Positions 47,806-57,775 of a stretch of DNA of 64,000 bases are shown here, piece after piece; position 1 is the stretch's first letter; every line of letters begins with the position of its first letter. Source of the stretch: Mitsuaria sp. PDC51. GTDB lineage: Bacteria; Pseudomonadota; Gammaproteobacteria; Burkholderiales; Burkholderiaceae_C. The notes beneath the pieces are model-generated. The model did no database searches and was not told the origin of the DNA. It worked only from the letters and a program-made list of their open reading frames with translations. Position numbers and translations under genes: made by a program. Location of the stretch: the NCBI RefSeq assembly GCF_900113225.1, contig NZ_FOZE01000001.1, positions 930,001 to 994,000 on the forward strand, written 5' to 3'.

Positions 47806-48593
47806 GCACCGCCAACATCCCCTACGCGCTGGAGCTCCGGGCCGTGCGCAAGAGTTTCGGCAAGAGCGAGATCATCCGCGGCGCGGAGCTCGCGGTGAAA
47901 CCCGGCGAGCGGGTCGCGATCATCGGCCCCAACGGCGCGGGCAAGTCCACGCTGTTCAACCTCATCAGCGGCCGCTTCGCGCCCACCAGCGGCGAGATCC
48001 GGCTCTTCGGCGAGCGCATCGACCAGCTGCCGCCCTACAAGATCAACCGCCGCGGGCTGTCGCGCAGCTTCCAGGTGTCCAACCTGTTCACGCGGCTGTC
48101 GGTGTTCGAGAACATCCGCTGCGCGCTGCTCTGGTCGATGGGCCACAAGTACGCGTTCTGGAAGTTCCTGGCCGGCATGGACGACGTCAACGACCGCGTC
48201 GAGGAACTGCTGGAGATGCTGCACCTGGACAAGAAGCGCGACGTGCCCGCGATCAACGTGACCTATGCCGAGGCGCGCGCGCTGGAGATCGGCATCACCA
48301 TCGCCGGCGGCGCGCAGGTGATCCTGCTGGACGAGCCCACCGCCGGCATGAGCAAGAGCGAGACCCGGCGCTTCATCCAGCTGATCCGCCAGGTCACCGA
48401 GGGCCGCACGCTGCTGACGGTGGAGCACGACATGGGCGTGGTCTTCGGCCTGGCCGACAAGATCGCGGTGCTGGTCTACGGCGAGGTGATCGCCTTCGAC
48501 ACGCCCGACGCGGTGCGCGCCAACACGCGTGTCCAGGAGGCCTACCTGGGGTCGGTGCTGGCCGAATCGCAGGCCGCGGGAGCCCATGCATGA
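47802..48593 (+). CDS. branched-chain-type ABC importer ATPase (LivG-like)
   Basis: Predicted 263 residues from a GTG at 47802 that overlaps the permease stop by four bases. Walker A GPNGAGKST and Walker B VILLDEPTAGMSK are intact. The signature motif region is unusual: VTYAEARALEIGITIAGGAQ stands where LSGGQ-like sequence is expected, as in some LivG relatives. It overlaps the next ATPase gene by ATGA. Confidence 0.9.
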   Translation: MSTANIPYALELRAVRKSFGKSEIIRGAELAVKPGERVAIIGPNGAGKSTLFNLISGRFAPTSGEIRLFGERIDQLPPYKINRRGLSRSFQVSNLFTRLSVFENIRCALLWSMGHKYAFWKFLAGMDDVNDRVEELLEMLHLDKKRDVPAINVTYAEARALEIGITIAGGAQVILLDEPTAGMSKSETRRFIQLIRQVTEGRTLLTVEHDMGVVFGLADKIAVLVYGEVIAFDTPDAVRANTRVQEAYLGSVLAESQAAGAHA

Positions 48594-49366
48594 GCGCCGC
48601 CCTCCATGACACCAACGTCGGCGCGATGCGCGCCGCGGGCGCCACGCCGGCCGCCGGCACGCGCGCGCTGCGGCTGGACAACGTCCATGCCTTCTACGGC
48701 AAGAGCCATGTGCTGCACGGCGTGACGATGGAGGTGCGTCCCGGCGAGATCGTCAGCCTGCTGGGGCGCAACGGCTCCGGGCGCTCGACGACGGTCAAGA
48801 CCATCATGGGCCAGGTCGACGGCACCGGCGCGATCGCCTGGGGCGGCCAGGAGCTGCTCGGCCGCAAGGCCTACGAGATCGCGCATCGCGGCATCGGCTA
48901 CGTGCCGGAGAACCGCGACATCTTTCCCAAGCTCACCGTGCACCAGAACCTGATGCTCGGCGAGAAGGGCCGGCGCAAGGGGGCCGCGCCGCGCTGGAGC
49001 TTCGACGACATGTACGCGATGTTCCCGCGCCTGAAGGAGCGCCAGCACACCGAGGCCGGTGTGCTGTCCGGCGGCGAGCAGCAGATGCTGACGCTGTGCC
49101 GCACGCTGATGGGCGACCCCGACCTGATCATGATCGACGAGCCGACCGAGGGCCTGGCGCCCAAGATCGTCGAGCTGGTGGCCGAGTACCTGAAGGAGCT
49201 CAAGCGGCGCGGCGTCTCGGTGCTGCTGGTCGAGCAGAAGCTGGCCATCGCGCTGGAGATCTCCGAGCGCTGCTACGTGATGGGCCACGGCCGCATCGTC
49301 TTCGAGGGCACGCCCGCCGACCTGCGCGCCAACGCCTACGTCCGCAAGGAGTGGCTGGAGGTCTGA
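48590..49366 (+). CDS. branched-chain-type ABC importer ATPase (LivF-like) with Arg in Walker A
   Basis: Predicted 258 residues. Signature LSGGEQQMLTLCRTLMG, Walker B MIDEPTEGLAPKI and the family's NRDIFPKLTVHQNLMLGE are present. The Walker A motif reads GRNGSGRST (59-67), with Arg at position 65 where Lys normally contacts ATP. A related Arg form is seen in some LivF-like proteins, so it may be family-specific rather than a damaged gene. Catalysis may rest on the LivG-like partner. Confidence 0.88.
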   Translation: MSAALHDTNVGAMRAAGATPAAGTRALRLDNVHAFYGKSHVLHGVTMEVRPGEIVSLLGRNGSGRSTTVKTIMGQVDGTGAIAWGGQELLGRKAYEIAHRGIGYVPENRDIFPKLTVHQNLMLGEKGRRKGAAPRWSFDDMYAMFPRLKERQHTEAGVLSGGEQQMLTLCRTLMGDPDLIMIDEPTEGLAPKIVELVAEYLKELKRRGVSVLLVEQKLAIALEISERCYVMGHGRIVFEGTPADLRANAYVRKEWLEV

Positions 49367-49535
49367 GGCCGGCCGCCGGTTACATCCGTCACGACACCAT
49401 GTCGACGGCGTGACGAGCCAGTCACCGGCGGGCGACGCGGCCCGCGATCCGGTGAAAAATGCCCGCTCCTGGTGAAGGCTTCGCGCGCCTGCCGCCCTAC
49501 AGTGACGGCGCGAATCACACGAGCGGGATCCCTCC

Positions 49536-50120
49536 ATGAACTTGTTGCAGCCTTGGATGCTGGCGGCCGGCGCTCTGGCCGGCGCGGGAGTGGGGGCGGC
49601 GGTCGCGAGCGCATGGTGGGGACGCAAGCTGCGGACGGCCCGGGCGCTGATCGATCAGCTGCAGGCCTCGCGCCGGCAGATCGAGGAGCAGGTCGGCCAG
49701 GCGCGCCGGCAGATCGAGAAGCTGCAGATGGAGATGCTGGAGCTTCGCCTCACGATGGAGCACATGCGGCGAAAGACGCAGTTCGCGGCGAGCCGTCCGT
49801 TGCCCATCGACAGCGGCGACTCGGTGCTGGCGCCGATCAGCGCGCATGCGCCGCTGTCCGTGGGCGCCGTGGCACGCCCAAACGCGGTGGCGGACGTGGC
49901 GTCGGATGCGGCGGCGACTGCCTCGGCCCCCCCGCTCACGCATGCCGAGCGCTTCGAGCGTGCCCGTGAGCGCGCCGCCGCCGGGGGCTTCAGTCCCACC
50001 GAGCCGATGGAGCGGCCGGTGGAGCGGCCGATGCAGCGTGCGACGCCGGTGACACCCACGCCCACGCTGCCGCCGATCCCGTTCGGCTTCCTGCCGACGC
50101 AGCCCCATCCCGAACCCTGA
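49536..50120 (+). CDS. uncharacterised single-pass membrane coiled-coil protein, paralogue 1
   Basis: Predicted 194 residues; not recognised. One hydrophobic segment (about 8-28) at the N-terminus is followed by a heptad-like helix rich in Gln, Arg, Glu and Leu (about 30-80; QARRQIEKLQMEMLELR), a disordered Ala/Pro stretch, the motif RARERAAAGGFSPTE, a Pro-rich spacer with repeated ME/RP, and a terminal GFLPTQ. It is clearly paralogous to the protein at 50259. It is probably anchored in the inner membrane with a cytosolic tail. It lies between the ABC importer and beta-oxidation genes, 169 bases after the importer ATPase. Confidence 0.8.
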   Translation: MNLLQPWMLAAGALAGAGVGAAVASAWWGRKLRTARALIDQLQASRRQIEEQVGQARRQIEKLQMEMLELRLTMEHMRRKTQFAASRPLPIDSGDSVLAPISAHAPLSVGAVARPNAVADVASDAAATASAPPLTHAERFERARERAAAGGFSPTEPMERPVERPMQRATPVTPTPTLPPIPFGFLPTQPHPEP

Positions 50121-50258
50121 TCCCGACACCGTCCTCCCCCCGACGTAGGTGTCCCGCGCGGCGTTGCCGCGTCCCCTGATCCGGGTGGCTCCGGGCGCGA
50201 CAGCGACCCCGGGGCCGCACTACATTGGCCGCCAGGAAACAAGAACGGGGAGCCGGCC

Positions 50259-50786
50259 ATGAGCGCGGTGCAGCCTTGGATGGTCGTCGTCGGGACGCTG
50301 GCCGGAATGGCCGTCGGGGGCGCGCTCGCGAGCGCGTGGTGGTGGAGCAAGCTCAAGCGCGCGCGGCGCCTGATCGATCGCATCGAGTCCTCGCGGCTGC
50401 TGCTCAATGAACAGACCACGCAGGCGCGCCGCCAGATCGAGCGCCAGCAGATGGAGCTGGGTGAACTGCGCATGGTCGCCGAGCGCCTGCGCCGCAAGGC
50501 GGCCCAGGCCGCGGCGTCCGGCGAGTCGGTCGACGGCCCTGAATCGATCCTCCCGCTGGAGGCCGGCGTGCCGGTGAGCGGCCCCGCGCCGCTGGCGGGC
50601 TTCCGTCCGATCGAGAAGCCGCGTGCGCCCGTGCCGACGGTCGCCAGCGTCGACGCGGCGCTGGAGCGCCAGGAACGCGCCCGCGAGCGGGCCGCCGAGG
50701 GCGGCTTCGCCCGCACCGAGATCCAGGACGACGACGGCCCCCATTCGCGCGGCTTCATGCCGACGCAGCTCGACAAGCCGTTCTGA
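50259..50786 (+). CDS. uncharacterised single-pass membrane coiled-coil protein, paralogue 2
   Basis: Predicted 175 residues; not recognised. It repeats the plan of paralogue 1: QPWM start, hydrophobic segment (about 8-26), ASAWW, a helical QARRQIERQQMELGELR region, a variable middle, then RARERAAEGGFARTE and a terminal GFMPTQ. The middle is diverged, while the ends and the helix are conserved, which suggests the ends are functional. GGGGAGCC precedes the ATG. It is 138 bases after paralogue 1 and 255 before the beta-oxidation gene. Confidence 0.8.
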   Translation: MSAVQPWMVVVGTLAGMAVGGALASAWWWSKLKRARRLIDRIESSRLLLNEQTTQARRQIERQQMELGELRMVAERLRRKAAQAAASGESVDGPESILPLEAGVPVSGPAPLAGFRPIEKPRAPVPTVASVDAALERQERARERAAEGGFARTEIQDDDGPHSRGFMPTQLDKPF

Positions 50787-50802
50787 GCAAGCCGTTCTGA
50801 GC
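50775..50802 (+). repeat. 14-bp tandem duplication over the stop of paralogue 2
   Basis: AAGCCGTTCTGAGC occurs twice in direct contact (50775-50788, 50789-50802). The first copy holds the last codons (Lys-Pro-Phe) and the stop of paralogue 2; the second repeats them out of frame. A recent slippage event. Confidence 0.9.
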
Positions 50803-50959
50803 GGGCGGCCGCGCCGGCGCCATCCCCACGCGCGATCCACGCGATTCGCGCGATCCGCTCGATCCACGCGCCACCTGCGCGACACCCCACCTCCGCACTT
50901 CTCCCGTAGCGCCCTGTCACAGCAGAGACAAGCGGCGCGCGTCGGCGCTGCCTAGAATC

Positions 50960-50971
50960 GAACGATCGTTC
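50960..50971. promoter_or_regulatory. TetR-type operator-like palindrome before the beta-oxidation genes
   Basis: GAACGATCGTTC, a perfect 12-bp palindrome, sits 71 bases before the FadB/FadJ-like start. Sites with CGAACGATCGTTCG-like cores are typical of TetR-family regulators of acyl-CoA metabolism (PsrA/FadR-like in proteobacteria). No such regulator gene is in the window, so it would act in trans. Confidence 0.6.
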
Positions 50972-51041
50972 TTTTCGTCCCGGTGTCCGAGGAGACCCCC
51001 GACCGGCGGCGATGCGTTTCCCCCCACTGGAAGGAACACAC

Positions 51042-53138
51042 ATGGGTGCCAGCTACGAAGTCCGCGGCCAGGTCGCGGTGATCACGCTCAACAATCCGCC
51101 GGTCAACGGCCTGGGCCATGCCACGCGGCTGGCGGTCGCCGAGGGCGTCGAGCAGGCCGAGAACGATCCCGCCATCAAGGCCATCGTCATCACCGGCGCC
51201 GGCAAGGCCTTCTCCGGCGGCGCCGACATCCGCGAGTTCGGCTCGCCCAAGGCGCTGGCCGAGCCCAACCTGGGCTCGCTGATCACCCGTGTCGAGTCCT
51301 GCACCAAGCCGGTCGTCGCCGCGATCCACAGCGTCGCCATGGGTGGCGGCCTGGAGCTGGCGCTGGGCTGCCACTACCGCGTCACCGCGCCCGGCGCCAA
51401 GATCGCGCTGCCCGAGGTCAAGCTGGGCCTGCTGCCCGGTGCCGGCGGCACGCAGCGCCTGCCGCGCGCGCTGGGCGTCGAGCCCGCGCTCAACATGATC
51501 GTCAGCGGCGAGCCGGTGGCCAGCGAGCAGCTCGCGCAGGTGCCCGGCCAGGTGCTGTTCCAGAAGCTCATCGACGGCGACCTGATCGACGGCGCCGTCC
51601 AGTTCGCGATGGAGATCGCCGACAAGCGCCCGCTGCCGCGCGTGCGCGACATCAAGGCGCAGCATCCCGAGGCGCAGGCCTACTTCCAGTTCGCGCGCAA
51701 CACCGTCGGCGCGATGTCCAAGAACTTCCCGGCGCCGCTGCAGTGCGTGGAGACCGTGGCCAACGCGGTGTCGATGAAGTTCGAAGACGGCATGCGCGCC
51801 GAGCGCGAGGCCTTCCAGCAGCTGATGCTGACGCCCGAGTCCAAGGCGCTGCGCCATGCCTTCTTCGCCGAGCGCGCCGCCTCCAAGATCCCCGACGTGC
51901 CCGAGGACACGCCGCTGCGCCGCGTCGACAAGGTGGCCATCATCGGCGCCGGCACGATGGGCGGCGGCATCGCGATGAACTTCCTCAACGCCGGCATCCC
52001 GGTCGTGGTCCTGGAGATGAAGCAGGAGGCGCTGGACCGCGGCATCGCCACCATCCGCAAGAACTACGAGGCGCAGGTCAGGAAGGGCAAGCTCAAGGAA
52101 GACCGCTACGCGCAGCGCATGGCGCTGCTGGGCACGACGCTGAACTACGCCGACATCGGCTCGGCCGACCTGGTCATCGAAGCCGTCTTCGAGGACATCG
52201 CCGTCAAGGAGCAGGTCTTCCGCCAGCTCGACGAGGTGATGAAGCCCGGCGCGATCCTGGCCTCCAACACCTCGACGCTGGACGTGGACAAGATCGCCGG
52301 CTTCACGAAGCGGCCGCAGGACGTCATCGGCACCCACTTCTTCAGCCCGGCCAACGTGATGAAGCTGCTGGAGGTGGTGCGCGGCGCGGCCACCGCCAAG
52401 GACGTGCTGGCCACGGTGATGGCGCTGGGCAAGAAGATCCGCAAGACCTGCGTCGTGTCGGGCGTGTGCGACGGCTTCATCGGCAACCGCATGATCGAGC
52501 AGTACAGCCGCCAGGCCGGCTTCCTGCTCGAGGAGGGCTGCACGCCGCAGCAGGTCGACAAGGCGATGGAGCGCTTCGGCTTCGCGATGGGTCCGTTCCG
52601 CATGGGCGACCTGGCCGGCAACGACGTGGGCTGGTACATCCGCAAGCGCCGCTATCAGGAGAAGCCGGACCTGCGCTACTCCAAGACCGCCGACCTGCTG
52701 TGCGAGATGGGCCGCTTCGGCCAGAAGACCGGCGCCGGCTGGTACGACTACCTGCCGGGCAAGCGCGACGCGATCCCGTCGAAGACCGTGCTGGAGATGA
52801 TCGACATGCACCGCTCGGCGCTGGGCATCACGCCGCGCAAGATCAGCGACGAGGAGATCGTGCACCGCCTGGTCTACGCGCTGGTCAACGAAGGCGCGCG
52901 CATCCTGGAGGAGGGCATCGCGCTGCGCGCCTCCGACATCGACATGGTCTACCTCACCGGCTACGGCTTCCCGCTGTGGCGCGGCGGTCCGATGTGCTAC
53001 GCCGACACGGTCGGTCTCTACAACGTCGTGCAGGCGATGAAGCGTTTCGCGCGCAACCCGCATGACGACGCGAAGTTCTGGGAACCGGCTCCGCTGCTCA
53101 AGCGCCTGGCCGACCAGGGCAAGGGCTTCAACGACTGA
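51042..53138 (+). CDS. bifunctional enoyl-CoA hydratase/3-hydroxyacyl-CoA dehydrogenase (FadB/FadJ-like)
   Basis: Predicted 698 residues from the ATG at 51042 (AAGGAA upstream). Hydratase domain (about 1-190): [19 protein letters not shown] and [14 protein letters not shown] with both catalytic Glu positions. Dehydrogenase domain (about 295-690): NAD motif [10 protein letters not shown] near 300, [16 protein letters not shown], and GGPMCYAD near the C-end. It converts 2-enoyl-CoA to 3-oxoacyl-CoA in beta-oxidation. I do not use fadB or fadJ because eye inspection cannot separate them. The thiolase gene follows after 28 bases. Confidence 0.93.
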   Translation: MGASYEVRGQVAVITLNNPPVNGLGHATRLAVAEGVEQAENDPAIKAIVITGAGKAFSGGADIREFGSPKALAEPNLGSLITRVESCTKPVVAAIHSVAMGGGLELALGCHYRVTAPGAKIALPEVKLGLLPGAGGTQRLPRALGVEPALNMIVSGEPVASEQLAQVPGQVLFQKLIDGDLIDGAVQFAMEIADKRPLPRVRDIKAQHPEAQAYFQFARNTVGAMSKNFPAPLQCVETVANAVSMKFEDGMRAEREAFQQLMLTPESKALRHAFFAERAASKIPDVPEDTPLRRVDKVAIIGAGTMGGGIAMNFLNAGIPVVVLEMKQEALDRGIATIRKNYEAQVRKGKLKEDRYAQRMALLGTTLNYADIGSADLVIEAVFEDIAVKEQVFRQLDEVMKPGAILASNTSTLDVDKIAGFTKRPQDVIGTHFFSPANVMKLLEVVRGAATAKDVLATVMALGKKIRKTCVVSGVCDGFIGNRMIEQYSRQAGFLLEEGCTPQQVDKAMERFGFAMGPFRMGDLAGNDVGWYIRKRRYQEKPDLRYSKTADLLCEMGRFGQKTGAGWYDYLPGKRDAIPSKTVLEMIDMHRSALGITPRKISDEEIVHRLVYALVNEGARILEEGIALRASDIDMVYLTGYGFPLWRGGPMCYADTVGLYNVVQAMKRFARNPHDDAKFWEPAPLLKRLADQGKGFND

Positions 53139-53166
53139 CCCCGCGGACGCGAACAGGAGCAACAGA

Positions 53167-54342
<1,176 letters not shown>

Positions 54343-54469
54343 CGAGCACCCCCCTACCGGCTGACGCCGGCCCCCTCAGGGGGCGAGCCCGAGGGCCCGG
54401 CAGAGCCGGATCCCCGGGCTCCGCTTGAGATGTCGGCGGGCTGCGCCCCGCCTCCTTCGTGAGGTGCTC
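54343..54469. repeat. hairpin-rich REP-like intergenic element
   Basis: The 127-base gap holds several GC-rich stems: GCCCCC/GGGGGC (54370-54384), AGCCCG/CGGGCT bracketing 54386-54420, and GGCGGG/CCCGCC (54435-54452). Its start, ACCCCCCTACCGGCTGACGC, resembles short interspersed elements found after genes in Burkholderiales. It could limit transcription between the thiolase and the acyl-CoA dehydrogenase genes, or protect mRNA ends. Confidence 0.55.
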
Positions 54470-56287
54470 ATGCGCCAGACCCTGGACTTCCTGCTGTACC
54501 ACTGGCTGAAGGTCGACCGACTGTCGGCTCGCGAGCGCTTCTCGGAGCATTCGCGGGAGACCTTCGATGCGGTGCTCGACACCTGCGAGAAGATCGCCCG
54601 CGAGAAGTTCGCGCCGTTCAACCGCCTCGCCGACACCGAGGAGCCGCGCTTCGACGGCGAGCGCGTTCATCTGCCCGCAGCGACGCACGAGGCGCTCGCG
54701 GCCTATGTCGGGTCCGGCATGCTGGCCGCCGCGCAGGATTACGAGCACGGCGGCATGCAGCTTCCCTGCGTCGTCGAGATGGCCGCCAACTGCTTCTTCA
54801 GCAAGGCCAGCGTGGCCATGGGCGGCTACGCGATGCTCACCAACGGCAACGCCAATCTGCTGATGGCGCACGGCACGCCGGCGCAGCGCGAGGTCTTCGC
54901 GATGAACGAGTTCAGCGGGCGCTGGTTCGGCACCATGTGCCTGTCGGAGCCGCAGGCCGGCTCGTCGCTGTCCGACGTCGCGACGCGCGCCGAGCCCGAT
55001 GGCGACGGCTTCCAGGCCGATCCGCTGGGACCGCGCTACCGGCTGACCGGCAACAAGATGTGGATCTCCGGCGGCGAGCACGAGCTCACCGAGAACATCG
55101 TCCACCTGGTGCTCGCGAAGATCCCCGGGCCCGATGGCAAGCCGCTGCCGGGGACCAAGGGCATCTCGCTGTTCATCGTGCCCAAGCACCTCGTCGACAC
55201 GGACGCCCGCCTGACCGGCGAGCGCAACGACGTGACGCTCGCGGGCCTGAACCACAAGCTCGGCTATCGCGGCACGACGAACTGCCTGCTCAACTTCGGC
55301 GAGGGCCGCCACACGCCGGGCGGTCGGCGCGGCGCGATCGGTTACCTCGTCGGCCAGCCGGGCGAGGGCCTGCGCTGCATGTTCCACATGATGAATGAGG
55401 CCCGCATCGGCGTCGGCCTCGGCGCGGTGATGCTGGGCTATGCCGGCTACGAGGCCAGCCTCGATTACGCGCGCCAGCGCCCGCAGGGCCGGCCGATGAC
55501 CGCGGCCGGCAAGGACGCGGCGCAGCCGCAGCGGCCGATCATCGAGCACGCCGACGTCAAGCGCATGCTGCTGGCGCAGAAGAGCTATGTCGAGGGCGGG
55601 CTGGCGCTGGAGCTGTTTTGCGCGCGTCTCGTCGACGAGCAGCACACCGGCAGCGCCGACGAGTCCGCGGCCGCGAAGCGGCTGCTGGAGGTGCTCATCC
55701 CCATCGCCAAGAGCTGGCCCAGCGAGTGGTGCCTGGAGGCCAACTCGCTGGCGATCCAGGTGCTGGGCGGCTATGGCTACACCCGCGACTTCCCGGTGGA
55801 GCAGTACTGGCGCGACAACCGCCTGAACATGATCCATGAGGGCACGCACGGCATCCAGGCGCTGGACCTGCTGGGCCGCAAGGTGGTGATGGACGGCGGC
55901 CAGGCGCTGATGGCGCTGGCCACGCGCATCAGCGACACCGCGCAGCGCGCCGGCCAGGTGCCGGGGCTGGCGGAGGCCGCCAATGAACTCGGCGCGGCGC
56001 TGGCCGCGGTCGGCGGCGCGACCAAGAAGGCCTGGTCCACCGGCGAGCCGGAGGAGGCGCTGGCCAATGCCACGCCCTACCTGCAGGCCTTCGGCCACAC
56101 CGTGCTGGCGTGGATCTGGCTGGACGTGGTGCTCGCGCTCGAAGGGCGGGACGACGACTTCGCCCAGGGCAAGCGCGCCGCGCAGCGCTACTTCTTTGCC
56201 TACGAATTGCCCAAGGTCACGGCCTGGCTGGGCGTGGTCGCGCGGCGCGAGGCGCTCACGCGCGAGATGCGCGACGCCTGGTTCTGA
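54470..56287 (+). CDS. acyl-CoA dehydrogenase
   Basis: Predicted 605 residues, longer than the usual 380-residue type; a C-terminal extension (about 480-605) is helical, as in the FadE5/DmdC-like group. The flavin-binding region CLSEPQAGSSLSDV and NKMWISGGEHEL are present, and the catalytic Glu is E457 in MIHEGTHGIQ. It oxidises acyl-CoA to 2-enoyl-CoA using FAD. The ATG at 54470 is preferred to 54425 because GAGGTG precedes it and residues then match the family start MRQTLDFLLYHWL. Confidence 0.92.
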   Translation: MRQTLDFLLYHWLKVDRLSARERFSEHSRETFDAVLDTCEKIAREKFAPFNRLADTEEPRFDGERVHLPAATHEALAAYVGSGMLAAAQDYEHGGMQLPCVVEMAANCFFSKASVAMGGYAMLTNGNANLLMAHGTPAQREVFAMNEFSGRWFGTMCLSEPQAGSSLSDVATRAEPDGDGFQADPLGPRYRLTGNKMWISGGEHELTENIVHLVLAKIPGPDGKPLPGTKGISLFIVPKHLVDTDARLTGERNDVTLAGLNHKLGYRGTTNCLLNFGEGRHTPGGRRGAIGYLVGQPGEGLRCMFHMMNEARIGVGLGAVMLGYAGYEASLDYARQRPQGRPMTAAGKDAAQPQRPIIEHADVKRMLLAQKSYVEGGLALELFCARLVDEQHTGSADESAAAKRLLEVLIPIAKSWPSEWCLEANSLAIQVLGGYGYTRDFPVEQYWRDNRLNMIHEGTHGIQALDLLGRKVVMDGGQALMALATRISDTAQRAGQVPGLAEAANELGAALAAVGGATKKAWSTGEPEEALANATPYLQAFGHTVLAWIWLDVVLALEGRDDDFAQGKRAAQRYFFAYELPKVTAWLGVVARREALTREMRDAWF

Positions 56288-56314
56288 GCGCCGACGCCGG
56301 TGACCGGCCGGGCA

Positions 56315-56394
56315 ATCAACGACGAGATCAACGACGACATCGACGACGACATCGACATCGACATCGACGACGACATCAACGACATCAAGACATC
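56315..56394 (+). repeat. GAC/ATC low-complexity tract upstream of the SDR gene
   Basis: About 80 bases built from GACATC and ATCAACGAC units, for example ATCGACGACGACATCGACAT, end directly at the AAGGAG ribosome site (56395-56400), itself six bases before the SDR ATG. The tract is slippage-prone. In RNA it is nearly unpaired C/A/G-rich sequence that may help keep the ribosome site accessible. Confidence 0.8.
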
Positions 56395-56406
56395 AAGGAG
56401 ACGACG

Positions 56407-57198
56407 ATGAGCAGCAAGGTGCAGGACCTCTTCGACCTGAGCGGCCAGGTGGCGCTGGTGACCGGTGGCTCGCGCGGGCTGGGTTTGCAGATCGCCGAGG
56501 CGCTGGGCGAGGCCGGCGCGACGCTGATGCTGAGCTCGCGCAAGGCGGCCGACCTCGAGGAGGCCGCGGCGCACCTGAAGGCGCGCGGCATCGACGCGCA
56601 ATGGATCGCCGCCGACGCGTCCGATGAGGCGCAGGCGCGCGGCATCGTCGAGCAGACGATGGCCAGGCTCGGCAAGATCGACATCCTCGTGAACAACGCC
56701 GGCGCCACCTGGGGCGCGCCGGCCGAGGACCATCCGGTCGAGGCCTGGGACAAGGTGATGGACCTGAACATCCGCAGCCTGTTCGTGATGAGCCAGGAAG
56801 TGGCGCGGCGCAGCATGATCCCGCGCAAGTCGGGCCGCATCATCAACGTGGCCTCGATCGCGGGCCTGGGCGGCAACAGCGGGATGATGAAGACCATCGC
56901 CTACAACACCAGCAAGGGCGCGGCGGTGAACTTCACCCGCGCGCTGGCCGGCGAGTGGGGCGTGCACGGCATCACCGTCAACGCGCTGGCGCCGGGCTTC
57001 TTCCCGAGCAAGATGACCAAGGGCCTGATGGCCGCGATCGGCGAGGACAAGCTCGCCGAGCACGCGCCGCTCAAGCGCATCGGCGATGATGAGGACCTCA
57101 AGGGCGCCGCCCTGCTGTTCGCGAGCCGCGCCGGAAAGCACATCACCGGGCAGATCCTCGCCGTCGACGGTGGCGTCTCCGCCGTCCACGGCAGCTGA
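56407..57198 (+). CDS. SDR family oxidoreductase
   Basis: Predicted 263 residues, classical SDR. NAD(P)-binding TGGSRGLGLQIAE near residue 20, NNAGATWG near 99, and the catalytic YxxxK in AYNTSKGA; Ser in the NVASIAG stretch. The substrate is likely a 3-hydroxyacyl-CoA or related alcohol, given the beta-oxidation neighbours. AAGGAGACGACG precedes the ATG. It lies 119 bases after the acyl-CoA dehydrogenase. Confidence 0.9.
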   Translation: MSSKVQDLFDLSGQVALVTGGSRGLGLQIAEALGEAGATLMLSSRKAADLEEAAAHLKARGIDAQWIAADASDEAQARGIVEQTMARLGKIDILVNNAGATWGAPAEDHPVEAWDKVMDLNIRSLFVMSQEVARRSMIPRKSGRIINVASIAGLGGNSGMMKTIAYNTSKGAAVNFTRALAGEWGVHGITVNALAPGFFPSKMTKGLMAAIGEDKLAEHAPLKRIGDDEDLKGAALLFASRAGKHITGQILAVDGGVSAVHGS

Positions 57199-57245
57199 AT
57201 GGCTCCGCCCCCTACGCGCATCGCGCGCTGTGATTCGAGGTTGTC

Positions 57246-57704
57246 GTGACTGAAGAGCCGCCGCTGAAATTTCCCGTCCACATCCCCTTCGTCCAGCAGC
57301 TGGGCTTCGAGCTCGTGCGCATCGACGAGGGTGAGGCGGAGCTGCGGGTCGACATCCGCGAGCTCCACCTGAACTCGTGGGAGGTGGCGCACGGCGGCGT
57401 GCTGATGACGCTGCTGGACGTGGCCATGGCCCATGCGGCGCGCAGCGCCCACCGCGACCAGCCGGGCTTCGGCCCCGGCGTGGTGACGGTGGAGATGAAG
57501 ACCAGCTTCATGCGCCCCGGCGAGGGCGCGCTGCGCGCGGTGGGCCGGCTGCTGCACCGCTCGACGACGATGGCCTTCTGCGACGGCTCGGTCTACGGCG
57601 AGGACGGCCGGCTCTGCGCCCATTCCACCGGCACCTTCAAGTACCTCAAGGCGCTGCCCGGCAAGGGCCGCAGCCTCAAGGCGCTGCAGCGCACCGAGGG
57701 CTGA
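57246..57704 (+). CDS. PaaI-type hotdog thioesterase
   Basis: Predicted 152 residues from a GTG at 57246 (GAGGTT upstream). A single hotdog domain with the acyl-CoA thioesterase core (NSWEVAHGGVLMTLLDVAMA), followed by VVTVEMKTSFMRP. It likely frees CoA from dead-end acyl-CoA esters. It is 47 bases downstream of the SDR gene on the same strand. Confidence 0.88.
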   Translation: MTEEPPLKFPVHIPFVQQLGFELVRIDEGEAELRVDIRELHLNSWEVAHGGVLMTLLDVAMAHAARSAHRDQPGFGPGVVTVEMKTSFMRPGEGALRAVGRLLHRSTTMAFCDGSVYGEDGRLCAHSTGTFKYLKALPGKGRSLKALQRTEG

Positions 57705-57775
57705 GCGCCCGACGGCCCGGCGGCGATCCCCGTTCAACCGACCCCTTCCGATTTCCCGCTCACGAGGAGAAACGC

